The translations under genes and the position numbers were made by a program. The notes beneath the pieces are model-generated. The model was not told where the DNA came from. It worked only from the letters and a program-made list of their open reading frames with translations, and made no database searches. This document shows, in pieces, positions 26,567 through 35,847 of a stretch of 64,000 bases of DNA. Origin of the DNA: UBA6821 sp044236545. GTDB lineage: Bacteria > Verrucomicrobiota > Verrucomicrobiia > Chthoniobacterales > UBA6821. How positions within the stretch are numbered: position 1 is the stretch's first letter; each line of letters starts with the position of its first letter. The DNA is taken from positions 8,753-72,752 of the forward strand of contig JBIIGI010000003.1 in NCBI GenBank assembly GCA_044236545.1, written 5' to 3'.

Positions 26567-28009
26567 CTATCGCTGGAGCTGCTGGTCGAGGAGACGCACC
26601 AGATGTCGTGCCTTGGGATCTTCTTCCATCCGCTTTTTGACGAGTTTGCAGGCGTGGATCACGGTGCCGTGATCCTTGCCGCCGAAGGCGTCGCCGATCT
26701 CGATGAGGGTCGAGGGAGTCATTTCGCGGGATAGATACATGGCGATCTGCCGGGGGTAGGCGATGCTGGCCTGGCGACGTTTGCTGGTCATGTCGGCAAG
26801 GCGGATGTCGAAATGCTCGGCGACCTTCTTCTGGATCTGGTCGATGGTGACGGCCTTGCGTGCCTGTTCCTGGAGGACATCCCGGAGGAGGTGCTCCAAG
26901 GCGTCGTTGGTCAGGGGTTGCCCGCTGAGTGACTTGTAGGCCGCCACGCGCATCAGCGCCCCTTCGAGGCGGCGGATGTCGCTGCGGATCTTATCGGCGA
27001 GGAACTCGAGCACCCATTGCTCGATCTCGATGTGCATCCGGGAGGCCTTCCCCTGAAGGATGGCGATGCGGGTCTCCATGTCTGGGGGCTGGATCTCCGC
27101 GGTCATCCCCCATTCGAAGCGGGAGACGAGGCGTTGCTCCAGGTTGGCGATCTCGCTGGCGGGGCGGTCGCTGGAGAGGATGATCTGCTTGTGGCCGTCA
27201 TGCAGGGCGCCAAAGGTATGGAAAAACTCCTCCTGGGAGCGTTCCTTGCCGGCGAAGAACTGGATGTCATCGATCATCAGGATGTCGGCCTGACGGTAGC
27301 GCTTGCGGAAGGCTACAAGGGCATTGTTCTGGATCGCGTCGATGAACTCATTGGTGAACTGCTCGCTGCGCAGGTAGACGACCCTGGCATTCTTCTTCAC
27401 GGAGAGAATGTGATGCCCGATGGACTGCAGGAGGTGGGTCTTGCCCAGGCCGCTGCCGCCGTAAATGAAGAGGGGATTGTAGGTTCGCGCCGGGGAATTG
27501 GCGACCGCTTGGGAGGCGGCGTGGGCAAACTGGTTGTTCGCGCCGACAATGAAGCTACCGAAGGTGTAGGAGGGGTTCATTCCCGCCGCGGTGGAGGAGG
27601 GAGGGGAGAGCCTTCCCCCTTTGTCGGCGGGAGTCTGTTCCGGTTTGCGGCGCTCTTCCGGGGATTCCGCCTCCCCGCCCTGCTCGCGGCAGTTCTCCGG
27701 GCAGTCCAAAAGGAGCGTGCAGGATTGGCCGAGGACCTCTTCCAGGGCCGAGGAGAGGAGGGCCGAATAGTTGCTCTCGATGAAGAACTGATGGATCGGG
27801 TTGGGCACCCCGAGGGTGACGCTATCCGGGCTGATGGAGAGGACGGCGACGCCGCTGAACCAGCGGTCAAAGCTGTCGGCGCTGACCCGGTTTCGGATCA
27901 CGGAGGAGAGCCGGTCCCAGAGAAGGGCGTTCGGGTTGGTTTGGGCGGGCTCGTGTTCCTTCTTGAGTGAGGAATCGGTCTCGGTCGGGAATCGAAGGGA
28001 GGAATTCAA
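26567..28009 (-). CDS. dnaA: Chromosomal replication initiator DnaA
   Basis: DnaA melts the replication origin. Domain I covers residues ~25-105, followed by a polar linker rich in Glu and Pro. The AAA+ core has YTFGSFIVGANNQFA, Walker A GGSGLGKTH (184-192) and Walker B ILMIDDIQFF. Domain IV ends with the DNA-binding signature DHGTVIHACK. At 480 residues the length is normal. The start is a TTG at 28009; no in-frame ATG exists before residue 144, which is too late. No clear cluster of TTATCCACA boxes was found on either side, so the origin may lie elsewhere. Confidence 0.97.
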   Translation of the reverse strand: MNSSLRFPTETDSSLKKEHEPAQTNPNALLWDRLSSVIRNRVSADSFDRWFSGVAVLSISPDSVTLGVPNPIHQFFIESNYSALLSSALEEVLGQSCTLLLDCPENCREQGGEAESPEERRKPEQTPADKGGRLSPPSSTAAGMNPSYTFGSFIVGANNQFAHAASQAVANSPARTYNPLFIYGGSGLGKTHLLQSIGHHILSVKKNARVVYLRSEQFTNEFIDAIQNNALVAFRKRYRQADILMIDDIQFFAGKERSQEEFFHTFGALHDGHKQIILSSDRPASEIANLEQRLVSRFEWGMTAEIQPPDMETRIAILQGKASRMHIEIEQWVLEFLADKIRSDIRRLEGALMRVAAYKSLSGQPLTNDALEHLLRDVLQEQARKAVTIDQIQKKVAEHFDIRLADMTSKRRQASIAYPRQIAMYLSREMTPSTLIEIGDAFGGKDHGTVIHACKLVKKRMEEDPKARHLVRLLDQQLQR

Positions 28010-28093
28010 GGCGATGGAAAGTTTTAGGGGGAGGATCAGAATAGAAACCGCCGCTTTTCCCCCTCAAGAAGAAACGTCCCTCGCCGGCGTTTT

Positions 28094-29728
28094 TTATTTT
28101 CCGGAACGACCTGAAAACCCTTGACCCGGATTTTCATCAAGGGAGGGAGAGCCTCCTGTCCGGAATGGCACGGCAAGCAGGAGGGTGGCGCAGCAGCCGA
28201 TGAGAACGTACCAAGGCCAGGCGATCACCGGCCACCATGCCGGCATCCAGTTGCCGAAATCAACGAGGCCCGGCAGGCGGACCTTACCCACGAAAAAGAC
28301 GGCGAGCACACCGCCCGCCATGGCGACCACATTCATCCGGTCACATCCGCGCCGTGACGAGAGCATCCCGAGCAGGAAGATCCCGAGCAGCGAGCCGTAG
28401 GTATAGCCGAGGATCCCGATGGCGATCGGGATGATGGTGAGGCGCGGATCATTGAGTACGGAATATGCGGCGAGTGTCCCGACGGCGACCATCAGCAGTC
28501 CGAAGACCAGCGTGGCTACGCGGGCCGCCCGCACCGCGGAGAGGTCATCCGATCCCGGATTGAGGTAAGGGAGGTAGAAGTCGGCGGTGAAACTGGTTGC
28601 CAGCGCATTGAGCGCGGCCGAAGTCGAGCCCATCATCGTGGCGAAGACTCCGGCGATGATGAGTCCCCGCAGACCTGGGGGAATGTCGTGGACGATGAAA
28701 TGGGCGAAGATCTCGTTGTCGGGGATTCCCGGAGCCCCCCCTCCCGGACCGGCATAATAGAGGGCCAGCAGGATGCCGACACCGAGGAATGCCAAGGCGA
28801 TGGGAATGTCGGCAAAGCCGCTCAGAATGAGGGAGAGACGCGATTTTTTGGGATCGGGGGCCGTCAGGAGACGTTGCACCATGTCCTGATCGGTTCCGTG
28901 GGTGGCCATCGTGAGAAAGGTGGAACCGATCAGCGCCGCAAAGATCGTGTAGGGTTCGGAAAGCATCTTTCCAAGCGCCTCCCCGAAGGGAAGGGATCCA
29001 TTCCAGCCCCACTGGATCCAACGCAGATTCCCCCATCCGCCGAGCAAGGATCCCGCGGCCCCGATTCCGCCCAGCTGATGGAGCAGGAACCAGAGGACAA
29101 AGGCGACCGAGCCAAGCATCAGGGCCGCCTGGATCAGGTCGGTCCAGATCACCGCCTTGATTCCTCCGGCCATGGTGTAAGCGGTGGTCACGAGCGTCAC
29201 GAAGAGGATGCCCCAGAAATAGTTTCCCAGGGTTACCGGGGCTTCCGGAAACAGGTAACGCCATAGCACCACGAGGATCACGCCGCCGAGGTAGAGGCGG
29301 ACGCCGATCCCAAGGATGCGGGTGAAGAGGAAGATGCCGCTGGCGGCGTTTTTCGTGCGGGGCCCGAAGCGCACCATCAGGAACTCGTAGATGCTCTCGA
29401 CGCCGTATTTGTAGTACGGCCCGATGAAGGTAAGGGCGATCAACACCCGCGCGAGCACCGTGCCGATGGCCAGTTGGCCGTAGAAGAAGGCGCGAGTCTT
29501 GTATCCCTCGGCGGGGGTGCCGAGGAAGGTGGCTGCGCTGGTCTCCGCGGCGATGATGGAGGCGAGCACCGCCCACCAGGGGATGGAGCGTCCACCCAGG
29601 GCGAACTCACGCAGCGTCGTGTTTCCTCGTCCGGCACGCAGGCCGATTCCGACGATGAGCCCGAAGTAGAGAAGGATGACCGCGGCATCAATCCAGACCG
29701 TCGGGAGCAGTTCCCGGAGGCGGACCAT
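28094..29728 (-). CDS. Sodium:solute symporter family protein
   Basis: This membrane transporter has about 13 hydrophobic segments. The SSF features include YFGLIVGIGLRAGR, LGGRSIPWWAVLASIIAAETSAATFLG (the sodium-binding helix 1 region, at about 45-71), and TAYTMAGGIKAVIWTD. It would move a small solute, such as a sugar, amino acid or organic acid, with Na+. The substrate cannot be read from sequence. The ATG at 29728 is preferred to a GTG 18 bp upstream. It starts 31 bp after argA on the same strand, so they may share a transcript. Confidence 0.88.
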   Translation of the reverse strand: MVRLRELLPTVWIDAAVILLYFGLIVGIGLRAGRGNTTLREFALGGRSIPWWAVLASIIAAETSAATFLGTPAEGYKTRAFFYGQLAIGTVLARVLIALTFIGPYYKYGVESIYEFLMVRFGPRTKNAASGIFLFTRILGIGVRLYLGGVILVVLWRYLFPEAPVTLGNYFWGILFVTLVTTAYTMAGGIKAVIWTDLIQAALMLGSVAFVLWFLLHQLGGIGAAGSLLGGWGNLRWIQWGWNGSLPFGEALGKMLSEPYTIFAALIGSTFLTMATHGTDQDMVQRLLTAPDPKKSRLSLILSGFADIPIALAFLGVGILLALYYAGPGGGAPGIPDNEIFAHFIVHDIPPGLRGLIIAGVFATMMGSTSAALNALATSFTADFYLPYLNPGSDDLSAVRAARVATLVFGLLMVAVGTLAAYSVLNDPRLTIIPIAIGILGYTYGSLLGIFLLGMLSSRRGCDRMNVVAMAGGVLAVFFVGKVRLPGLVDFGNWMPAWWPVIAWPWYVLIGCCATLLLAVPFRTGGSPSLDENPGQGFSGRSGK

Positions 29729-29759
29729 GGAAATGCAGTCGGACACCGTGGCGTGGTGT

Positions 29760-31055
29760 TCAGGAACCCCGTGGGCGGAGTTCCTTCACGAGGATCCGGG
29801 AGTTCCGTCCGCTTCCCTCGTAGCGGGACCTCCTCTCTTCCGGGAGGACTGATGGATCCGCCTCGGCATATCCGCCCTTCTGCTGGAGGTAGTTCACGGC
29901 GCGGGTCGAGAGGGCGTAGATCCGCCCGATTCCCTTTTCCCGGGCCAGGTTCTCCGCAAAGGCCATCAGCTTCCGTCCGAAGCCCTTGTTTTCGTGGCCC
30001 CTGCTGACGTAGAGGCAAGCCATCTCGGCAAGGGAATGATCCCTGTCGACATGGAGCGCGACGCAGGCGATCGGCGTCCGGTCGATCTCCAGAATCCAGT
30101 AATCCTCGATCCGTGCCAGGATGTCGGCCCGTGTCCGCCGCGCGATCTCCTCGTCCTCGACGGACTGCCGGATGAGCGCCATGACGGAACGGACATCCTT
30201 TTTGAAGATCCTCCGGATCTGCTGGTATTCGTTGGAATAGACCATCGTCCCCGAGCCCTCGTGGCTGAAGATCTCGGTGAGCAGCGCCTCGTTGACTCGA
30301 CCGTCGAGAAGGTGGGCGCGAGGGACGCCGCCCCGGCAGGCCCGTGCCGCGCATTCGATCTTGGAGATCAGGCCTGCCGGGCCGCCGGTCGCCCGGAGCT
30401 TTTTGATCAGTTCCTCCGACTCGTCGATGGAAAGCTGCCGGGGGAGGGGATGGGTACCGCCAACCACCTCGTCGGCACCAAGGAAGATGATCTTGGAGGC
30501 ATGCAGTGCCTCGGCTACCTCGAGGGCGATTCCATCGGAGTTGACCCGGTAAGTGCGACCCTCCCCGTCGAAGCCGAGTGGAGGGATGACCGGAATGATC
30601 CCCTCCTTCAGGAGGAGTTCGAGCGCGTGGTTGTCGATCCGCTCGACCCGCCCGGTGAACAGTTGGTCGGTCCCGCCGAGAATGCCGGCGGGGTGGGCGA
30701 TGATCGCGTTGGCGTAGGCGGCCCGGAGGTCGACTGCGGAGAGCCCCTCCATGATCCTGTTGGTGAGCCGGATTCCGGCGTCGATGGAAAGTTCGAGCGT
30801 GGCCTCGTCGGTGATTCCGGTCCCGTCGCTGTTGGTGATCTTCATGCCGCGCTTGCGGGCCAGTTCGGTGATCTGATGACTGGCGCCGTGCACCAGCACC
30901 ACCCGAACGCTCAGCGAGCGCAGAACGGCGAGGTCGAGGAGTATGTTGGGAAAATTCTCCGAGGCGGCCGCCGCGCCATCCACGGCGATCACGAAGATCC
31001 GCTCCCGGAAGCGGGGGACATACTGGAGGATTTCCCTGAGGTCGGATACGTTCAC
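29760..31055 (-). CDS. argA: Amino-acid N-acetyltransferase (N-acetylglutamate synthase)
   Basis: ArgA-type proteins catalyse the first step of arginine synthesis. The 431-residue protein combines an amino-acid kinase domain (VVLVHGASHQITELARKRG, IPVIPPLGFDGEGR, VNSDGIALEVAEAL) with a C-terminal GNAT domain (ACLYVSRGHENKGFGRKLM, YALSTRAVNYLQQKGG). This domain order and length match the classical bifunctional-fold ArgA. Arginine feedback binding is expected in the kinase-like domain but is not shown by sequence. The start is a GTG at 31055. Confidence 0.93.
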   Translation of the reverse strand: MNVSDLREILQYVPRFRERIFVIAVDGAAAASENFPNILLDLAVLRSLSVRVVLVHGASHQITELARKRGMKITNSDGTGITDEATLELSIDAGIRLTNRIMEGLSAVDLRAAYANAIIAHPAGILGGTDQLFTGRVERIDNHALELLLKEGIIPVIPPLGFDGEGRTYRVNSDGIALEVAEALHASKIIFLGADEVVGGTHPLPRQLSIDESEELIKKLRATGGPAGLISKIECAARACRGGVPRAHLLDGRVNEALLTEIFSHEGSGTMVYSNEYQQIRRIFKKDVRSVMALIRQSVEDEEIARRTRADILARIEDYWILEIDRTPIACVALHVDRDHSLAEMACLYVSRGHENKGFGRKLMAFAENLAREKGIGRIYALSTRAVNYLQQKGGYAEADPSVLPEERRSRYEGSGRNSRILVKELRPRGS

Positions 31056-31102
31056 GTCAAAGTGCGATCGTGGCGCCGGTGCCCGCCGCGGCGCAATTCA
31101 AA

Positions 31103-32110
31103 TCATCCGTTTTCCGTGTGCGGGGCCGAGAGTTCCCTGGCGATCGCCGCGGCCACTGCGTCGGATTCGGCAAGCGGGGCTAGCGCGCCCAGCGCCGTCA
31201 CCTCGACGATGGAAAAGCGGTTCACCAGCGGCCTCAGGTCGGCGATGGCGGAGGAGGAGTCTTTTCCTGAACCTCCCGCCAGGAGCATCGTGACGGGGGA
31301 TGAGAGATGGCGCAGACCCGTGCGGAGGCTTCTCCAGTAGGACTTGGAGGATTCTGCCAGGAAGGCGTGCTCTGCGCCGTACTGCTGGGCGGTCGAGGTG
31401 ATGACCGAAAGGCACTCCTCGAGCCCGGCGGCCTCGTGGGTGAATCCCGAGCGCAGGAGCCATGCGCGGAGGAAGGAATCCGTCGCGAGTTGGTAGCGGT
31501 AGACCAGGCGGGCCATCCGCGGGAACCAGCCCAGCCTGTGCCATTCACGGGAGGGGTTGGCCTTTCCGAGCGCGACGTCCGGCATCCAGAGGATGAGCCG
31601 GGTCGTCTTCTCGGGGAAACGGGCGGCGAAGAGCAGGGCGATGTTGGCGGTGAGGCCGGAGGCCACGATCACGGCGGACTCGCCCGGCACCGTCTGGTCG
31701 AGGAATTCCGCCAGGGAGCGGACCTGTTCCTCGGCGGTGATTGCGGGAGAGGGCCTCTGCGATTCCCCGAAGCCGATCATGTCGGGGACGAGGACCCTCC
31801 ACGAGTCCGCGAACCTGGGATAGATCTTCGACCACTCGAATGAGGAGGCTCCGGGGAAGACGCCGTGAAGGAAGAGGAGGGGCGGTCCCGGGAACTGGCT
31901 GTCGGCGGTGTGGTAGACGATCTCACCCGACGAAGTGTCGGCCACACGGGTCGCGAAGACGGCGGGGGAGATGGCGTCGGGGATGATCCCCCGCAGGGTT
32001 TTGCGCCAACCGTAGCGCATGGCAAGGGCCACGGCCCCGAGCAGTCCCGCCCCCAATCCGACCCCGAGCGCCTTCCGGTGCCCCGTGATGTTCTGGGATT
32101 CCTCGCTCAT
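31103..32110 (-). CDS. Alpha/beta hydrolase-fold protein lacking the usual nucleophile
   Basis: The 335-residue protein has an N-terminal membrane-like segment (ALGVGLGAGLLGAVALAMRYGW) and then an alpha/beta hydrolase domain with PPLLFLHGVFPGASSFEW (oxyanion HG) and VLVPDMIGFGES. The nucleophile elbow, normally GxSxG, reads ASGLTANIALLF, so serine is not at the expected place (Thr or another residue sits there). The C-terminal acid and histidine are also hard to place. The protein may have lost hydrolase activity or bind a ligand. It lies between purM and argA on the same strand. Confidence 0.72.
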   Translation of the reverse strand: MSEESQNITGHRKALGVGLGAGLLGAVALAMRYGWRKTLRGIIPDAISPAVFATRVADTSSGEIVYHTADSQFPGPPLLFLHGVFPGASSFEWSKIYPRFADSWRVLVPDMIGFGESQRPSPAITAEEQVRSLAEFLDQTVPGESAVIVASGLTANIALLFAARFPEKTTRLILWMPDVALGKANPSREWHRLGWFPRMARLVYRYQLATDSFLRAWLLRSGFTHEAAGLEECLSVITSTAQQYGAEHAFLAESSKSYWRSLRTGLRHLSSPVTMLLAGGSGKDSSSAIADLRPLVNRFSIVEVTALGALAPLAESDAVAAAIARELSAPHTENG

Positions 32111-32128
32111 GCGGAGGGGAGTGTGATT

Positions 32129-33247
32129 CTATTCCCCCGGTTCGGGATTGAAGCGGACAACGCCGCTTCCCTTGACGACGCCGCCTATGACACGGCCGCC
32201 GAGGGTCTTGGCAATCTTCTCACCTTCCTTGCCCGGAACGACGAGAACCATGCCGATGCCCATGTTGAAGACCTGGTACATCTCCAGGGGATCGACGTTC
32301 CCCCCGCGCCCGATGATGCCGAAGATTGCAGGAACTTTCCAGGAGGTCGGGTCGATCACCGCGTCGCAACCCTTGGGCAGGATGCGGGGAAGATTATCAA
32401 TGAGTCCACCGCCGGTGATGTGGGCTGCCGCATGAAGCGGCTTGCCCTTCATGGCGTGGAGTTTCCTGAACGCGGGGAGATAGCTGCGATGGACCTTGAG
32501 GAGTTCGGCCCCGACGGTGGTGCCCAGACCCGCGGGACGGTCGGAGAGTTTCAGGCCGAGGAGGTCGAAGAGGACCTTGCGGGCGAGGGAATAGCCGTTG
32601 GTGTGGAGTCCGTTGGCTGGGAGTCCGACCAGAACATCCCCCGGCCGGACGCGACTGCCGTCGAGCAGGTCCTTGCGGTCGACGATGCCGGTGATGGATC
32701 CGGCGAGGTCGTATTCCCCTTCTCCGTAGAGGCCCGGCATCTGGGCAGTCTCGCCCCCGATGAGGGCGCACCCGGATTCTTTGCAGGCGCGGGAGAGGCC
32801 CGTGATGATCTCCTTGAGCACCCTCGGGTCGAGCTTCGCGGCGGCGATGTAGTCGAGGAAGAAGAGGGGCATGGCGCCGGTGACGGCGATGTCGTTGACG
32901 CAGTGGTTCACCAGATCCTCGCCGATCGTGTCATGCTTGTCGGTGGCAAAGGCGATTTTCAGCTTGGTGCCGACGCCGTCGACGCTCGAGACAAGGACGG
33001 GGTCCTTGATTCCGCGCTTCTTGAAGTCGGGGCGGAAGAGGCCTCCGAAGCCGCCGATGCCGCCCAGCACCTCGGCGCCGTGGGTCGGCCGGACAAGCGC
33101 GCCGATGCCGGACTTCACCCTGTTGCCGAGCGCCACATCGACGCCGGCCTTCGCATAGGAACTCTTGGAACCCTTGGCGACGGATGGCGCGGCCGGTTTT
33201 CTGCTGGTGGCTTTCTTTTTGGGACTCTTCGTTTTCTTGGTGCTCAT
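32129..33247 (-). CDS. purM: Phosphoribosylformylglycinamidine cyclo-ligase
   Basis: PurM forms aminoimidazole ribonucleotide (AIR) in purine synthesis. The protein has SSYAKAGVD near the N-terminus, DGVGTKLKIAF, the metal-binding NDIAVTGAMPLFFLDYIA, GGETAQMPG, and HITGGGLIDNLPRILP late in the chain. At 372 residues it is slightly longer than usual owing to a Lys/Pro/Ser-rich N-terminal tail of about 28 residues (KKTKSPKKKATSRKP). The tail is odd and could be disordered. purF lies immediately upstream on the same strand, consistent with a purine operon. Confidence 0.96.
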   Translation of the reverse strand: MSTKKTKSPKKKATSRKPAAPSVAKGSKSSYAKAGVDVALGNRVKSGIGALVRPTHGAEVLGGIGGFGGLFRPDFKKRGIKDPVLVSSVDGVGTKLKIAFATDKHDTIGEDLVNHCVNDIAVTGAMPLFFLDYIAAAKLDPRVLKEIITGLSRACKESGCALIGGETAQMPGLYGEGEYDLAGSITGIVDRKDLLDGSRVRPGDVLVGLPANGLHTNGYSLARKVLFDLLGLKLSDRPAGLGTTVGAELLKVHRSYLPAFRKLHAMKGKPLHAAAHITGGGLIDNLPRILPKGCDAVIDPTSWKVPAIFGIIGRGGNVDPLEMYQVFNMGIGMVLVVPGKEGEKIAKTLGGRVIGGVVKGSGVVRFNPEPGE

Positions 33248-33284
33248 GAAATGAAAGCGGTGATGGGTGCCGGGAATTGCGGGA

Positions 33285-34796
33285 TCAGGATTTATGGGGG
33301 AAGAGCGGTGGTTGCGCGCTCTGGTCGGGAAGGAGTTGGGCGCTTCCCTTGCGGCGCTCCATGATCAGTTTGTCGAATGCGGCGTCGAAGGGGATCGGGT
33401 AATCGCCGTTGAAACAGGCCATGCAGAAGGAATTCTTCGCGAGGCCCGTGGCCCGAACCATCCCGTCGACATCAAGGTAGCCGATGCTGTCGGCCCCGAG
33501 GTAGTCGCAGATCTCCTGATGGGTCTGCTGGTTGGCGATGAGCTTCTCGGGATCGGGGAAGTCGATTCCGTAGTAGCAGGCATGGCGGTGGGGAGGGCAA
33601 CTGATGCGGAGATGGACCTCCTTGGCGCCCGCCTCGCGCAGGTTTACCACGCGCGCCTTGGCGGTTGTGCCGCGCACGACGGAGTCGTCGACGACCACGA
33701 CGCGCTTTCCCTGAACCGACTCACCGATGAGGTTGAGCTTCACCCGGACGTTGAAGTCGCGGATGAGTTGGGTCGGTTGGATGAAGGTGCGGCCGATGTA
33801 GTGGTTGCGGACAAAGGCGGGGTCGTAGGGAATCCCCAGTTCCTCGGAGAAGCCGAGCGCCGCATAGATGCCGGAATCGGGAACGGGCACAACCACGTCG
33901 GCCTCGACGGGATGGAGTCGTGCCAATTCGCGGCCCATGTTGATCCGGGCTTTGCTGACGGTCACTCCCCGCAGACGACTGTCAGGGCGCGCGAAATAGA
34001 CATACTCAAAGATGCAGAAGGCCTCGCGGGTTTCCGTGAACGGGAACTCGGAACGGATCCCCTTGTCATTGATGATGACGACCTCACCCGGCTCGATGTC
34101 GCGGACGAAGGATGCGCCGATCAGGTCGAAGGCGCAGGTTTCGGAGGAGAGGACCCATCCGTCATGAAGCTTGCCGAGGGATAGGGGGCGCAGACCGCTG
34201 GGATCGCGGAAGCCGATGATTTCGTTCTCAGCCATGACCACCACGGAGAAGGCGCCTTCGAGACGGCGCAGCGCGCCGATCGGTCCACCCATCGTTTCGT
34301 CGGGTTGGGCAAGGAGGTGGAGAATGATCTCGCTGTCGACCGTGGTCTGGAAGATCGAGCCGCGGGTCTCGAGTTCGTGGCGCAGGGAGGCGGCATTGAC
34401 CAGGTTGCCGTTGTGGGCGACGGCAATCTGCCCGCGGGCTGTGTCGACGGAGAGCGGTTGCGAGTTGAGCAGGGTGCTCGAACCGGTGGTTGAGTAGCGC
34501 ACGTGGCCGATGGCGCGGGTGCCGCGGATCGACTCCAGGTGTTCGGGATCAAAGACCTGGGAAACCAGCCCCATCCCCTTGTGGAGGAGGAATGACTTTC
34601 CGTTGCCGCTGCTGGTCGCTATGCCGGCGCTCTCCTGGCCCCGGTGCTGCAGTGCAAAGAGACCGTAGTAGGTCAGAAGGGCTGCGTCGTCGTGGCCGTG
34701 CACGGCAAATACGCCGCATTCATGTTTGGGACGGTGGGATTCGGACAAGTGATGCGGGGCGTTGATGGATGCGGATTGAAAACAAGAAGCTTTCAT
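33285..34796 (-). CDS. purF: Amidophosphoribosyltransferase
   Basis: PurF commits PRPP to purine synthesis. The N-terminal glutaminase has its nucleophile cysteine in ECGVFAV (Cys27), preceded by a 26-residue leader that would be removed if the family's propeptide cleavage applies. ALQHRGQESAGIA and VDSEIILHLL follow. The transferase domain carries VVVDDSVVRGTTAK (PRPP-binding) and PPHRHACYYGIDFP. At 503 residues it has normal length. purM is downstream with a 37-bp gap. Confidence 0.97.
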   Translation of the reverse strand: MKASCFQSASINAPHHLSESHRPKHECGVFAVHGHDDAALLTYYGLFALQHRGQESAGIATSSGNGKSFLLHKGMGLVSQVFDPEHLESIRGTRAIGHVRYSTTGSSTLLNSQPLSVDTARGQIAVAHNGNLVNAASLRHELETRGSIFQTTVDSEIILHLLAQPDETMGGPIGALRRLEGAFSVVVMAENEIIGFRDPSGLRPLSLGKLHDGWVLSSETCAFDLIGASFVRDIEPGEVVIINDKGIRSEFPFTETREAFCIFEYVYFARPDSRLRGVTVSKARINMGRELARLHPVEADVVVPVPDSGIYAALGFSEELGIPYDPAFVRNHYIGRTFIQPTQLIRDFNVRVKLNLIGESVQGKRVVVVDDSVVRGTTAKARVVNLREAGAKEVHLRISCPPHRHACYYGIDFPDPEKLIANQQTHQEICDYLGADSIGYLDVDGMVRATGLAKNSFCMACFNGDYPIPFDAAFDKLIMERRKGSAQLLPDQSAQPPLFPHKS

Positions 34797-35045
34797 CTTT
34801 TTCTCCTGTCATCAAACACGATTTGGAAAAAGACTGAGCGGGGCTTTTCCATCCCTCCGGAAAAAACCGATTGACCATGCCCCACTTTTGTCTTTCCCTT
34901 CACAACCTTTCCGATGGTTTCAAGAACTTCCTCCGGTCCCTCCGGCATCCCTTCCCTTCCGCGATCCCCGATCCTCTCCTCCCCTGATGCCGCTCTCGCC
35001 GGGGGACTGCAAAGCAGTCCGGTCGCTCGCCGCCCCTCCACCTGG

Positions 35046-35564
35046 ATGCGCTTCAACTGGCAGACCGGCAACCTTTCCACCTTTGCCCTCATCCCCGCGA
35101 CCGACCTGATCCGGCCCGCCACCCACGAGGAGGCCGAGCAGGTCCTCCAGGTGCTCCTGCTTTCGCTTGCGATGGACAGCGGTTGGAACGACTCGGTCAC
35201 GAAGGTCGAGGAGTATCTCAAAAACTCGGTCAAGCGCCTCTTCAATGCCGACGAGCCCCTCTGCCTGGTCATCCCCAAGGGGAACAGGCTCATTGCCGCA
35301 TCCCTTCTTGATCCGGATGCCGGGTCGCCCTGCCAGTTGGTGAGCGGTCCCTCCGTCCTGATGGAATACCGCAATCGCGGAATCGGTTCCCGTCTCCTTC
35401 ACGAGTCGCTGCTCGCCCTCCGTGACCGTGGCCTCTCCTCGGTGTCCGGTTTTACCAAGCCCAACAGCGTGGCCGCCCGGCATGTCTACCCGAAGTTCGG
35501 CGGCATTGGGGAAACGTGCGAGTTTTCACTCGTGACGGCCCCCCAGCGGGAAGCAAAGTCTTGA
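35046..35564 (+). CDS. GNAT family N-acetyltransferase
   Basis: The acetyl-CoA site motif RNRGIGSRLL and a C-terminal SVSGFTKPNSVAARHVYPKFGG identify a GNAT domain. I chose the ATG at 35046, where the fold begins; an alternative start at 34914 would add a 44-residue Pro/Ser-rich tail without family features. The protein would be 172 residues. The acceptor is unknown. It is the last core gene before the integrated element; its end lies 64 bp before the left junction. Confidence 0.78.
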   Translation: MRFNWQTGNLSTFALIPATDLIRPATHEEAEQVLQVLLLSLAMDSGWNDSVTKVEEYLKNSVKRLFNADEPLCLVIPKGNRLIAASLLDPDAGSPCQLVSGPSVLMEYRNRGIGSRLLHESLLALRDRGLSSVSGFTKPNSVAARHVYPKFGGIGETCEFSLVTAPQREAKS

Positions 35565-35628
35565 ACCCTCCCATGGTTTTGGTCAGAGTGAGCAACTTGG
35601 AAATCCCCCGCTGAGAAAAATTTTCCAC

Positions 35629-35649
35629 TGCCTTGTGGTGTAACGGTAG
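35629..35649 (+). repeat. Left attachment junction: 21-bp 5' fragment of tRNA-Gln
   Basis: These 21 bases are identical to the first 21 bases of the tRNA gene at 44323. After them the sequence diverges (GACTATTCTGG), so the copy lacks anticodon and T arms. The flanking chromosome lies to the left; the element begins to the right. A weak hairpin with a T-run follows near 35680-35702 (ACTCT-GTT-AGAGT). Confidence 0.85.
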
Positions 35650-35723
35650 GACTATTCTGGGTTGTTTGGGATGCGCTTCTACTCTGTTAGAGTGTTTTTT
35701 TCTTCGGTAGAATGAAAGAGGTG

Positions 35724-35740
35724 TGGGGAACTATGGGGAA
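35724..35740 (+). promoter_or_regulatory. Paired TGGGGAA direct repeats near the left junction (possible integrase arm sites)
   Basis: TGGGGAA occurs at 35724-35730 and 35734-35740, 10 bp apart. The same heptamer is paired 11 bp apart at the right junction (44271, 44282) in the same orientation. Short repeats one helical turn apart inside both ends of an element resemble arm-type integrase sites. This role is inferred. Confidence 0.45.
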
Positions 35741-35795
35741 CAAGTCCTATTGCCTTTGATACTAGGGGATTCAACATTGATGAGTCTGCCAAAAC

Positions 35796-35825
35796 AAAAT
35801 GGGTGCCCTTGGGGGCACCCATTTT
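35796..35825. terminator. Bidirectional-looking terminator after the integrase gene
   Basis: A perfect 13-bp stem starting AAAATGGGTGCCC (35796-35808) and closing at 35813-35825 has a 4-nt TTGG loop; the ATTTT tail gives T-runs on both strands. It lies 22 bp after the integrase stop codon and also insulates the element from the left flank. Confidence 0.85.
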
Positions 35826-35847
35826 GCACAACACACACATTTACAGT

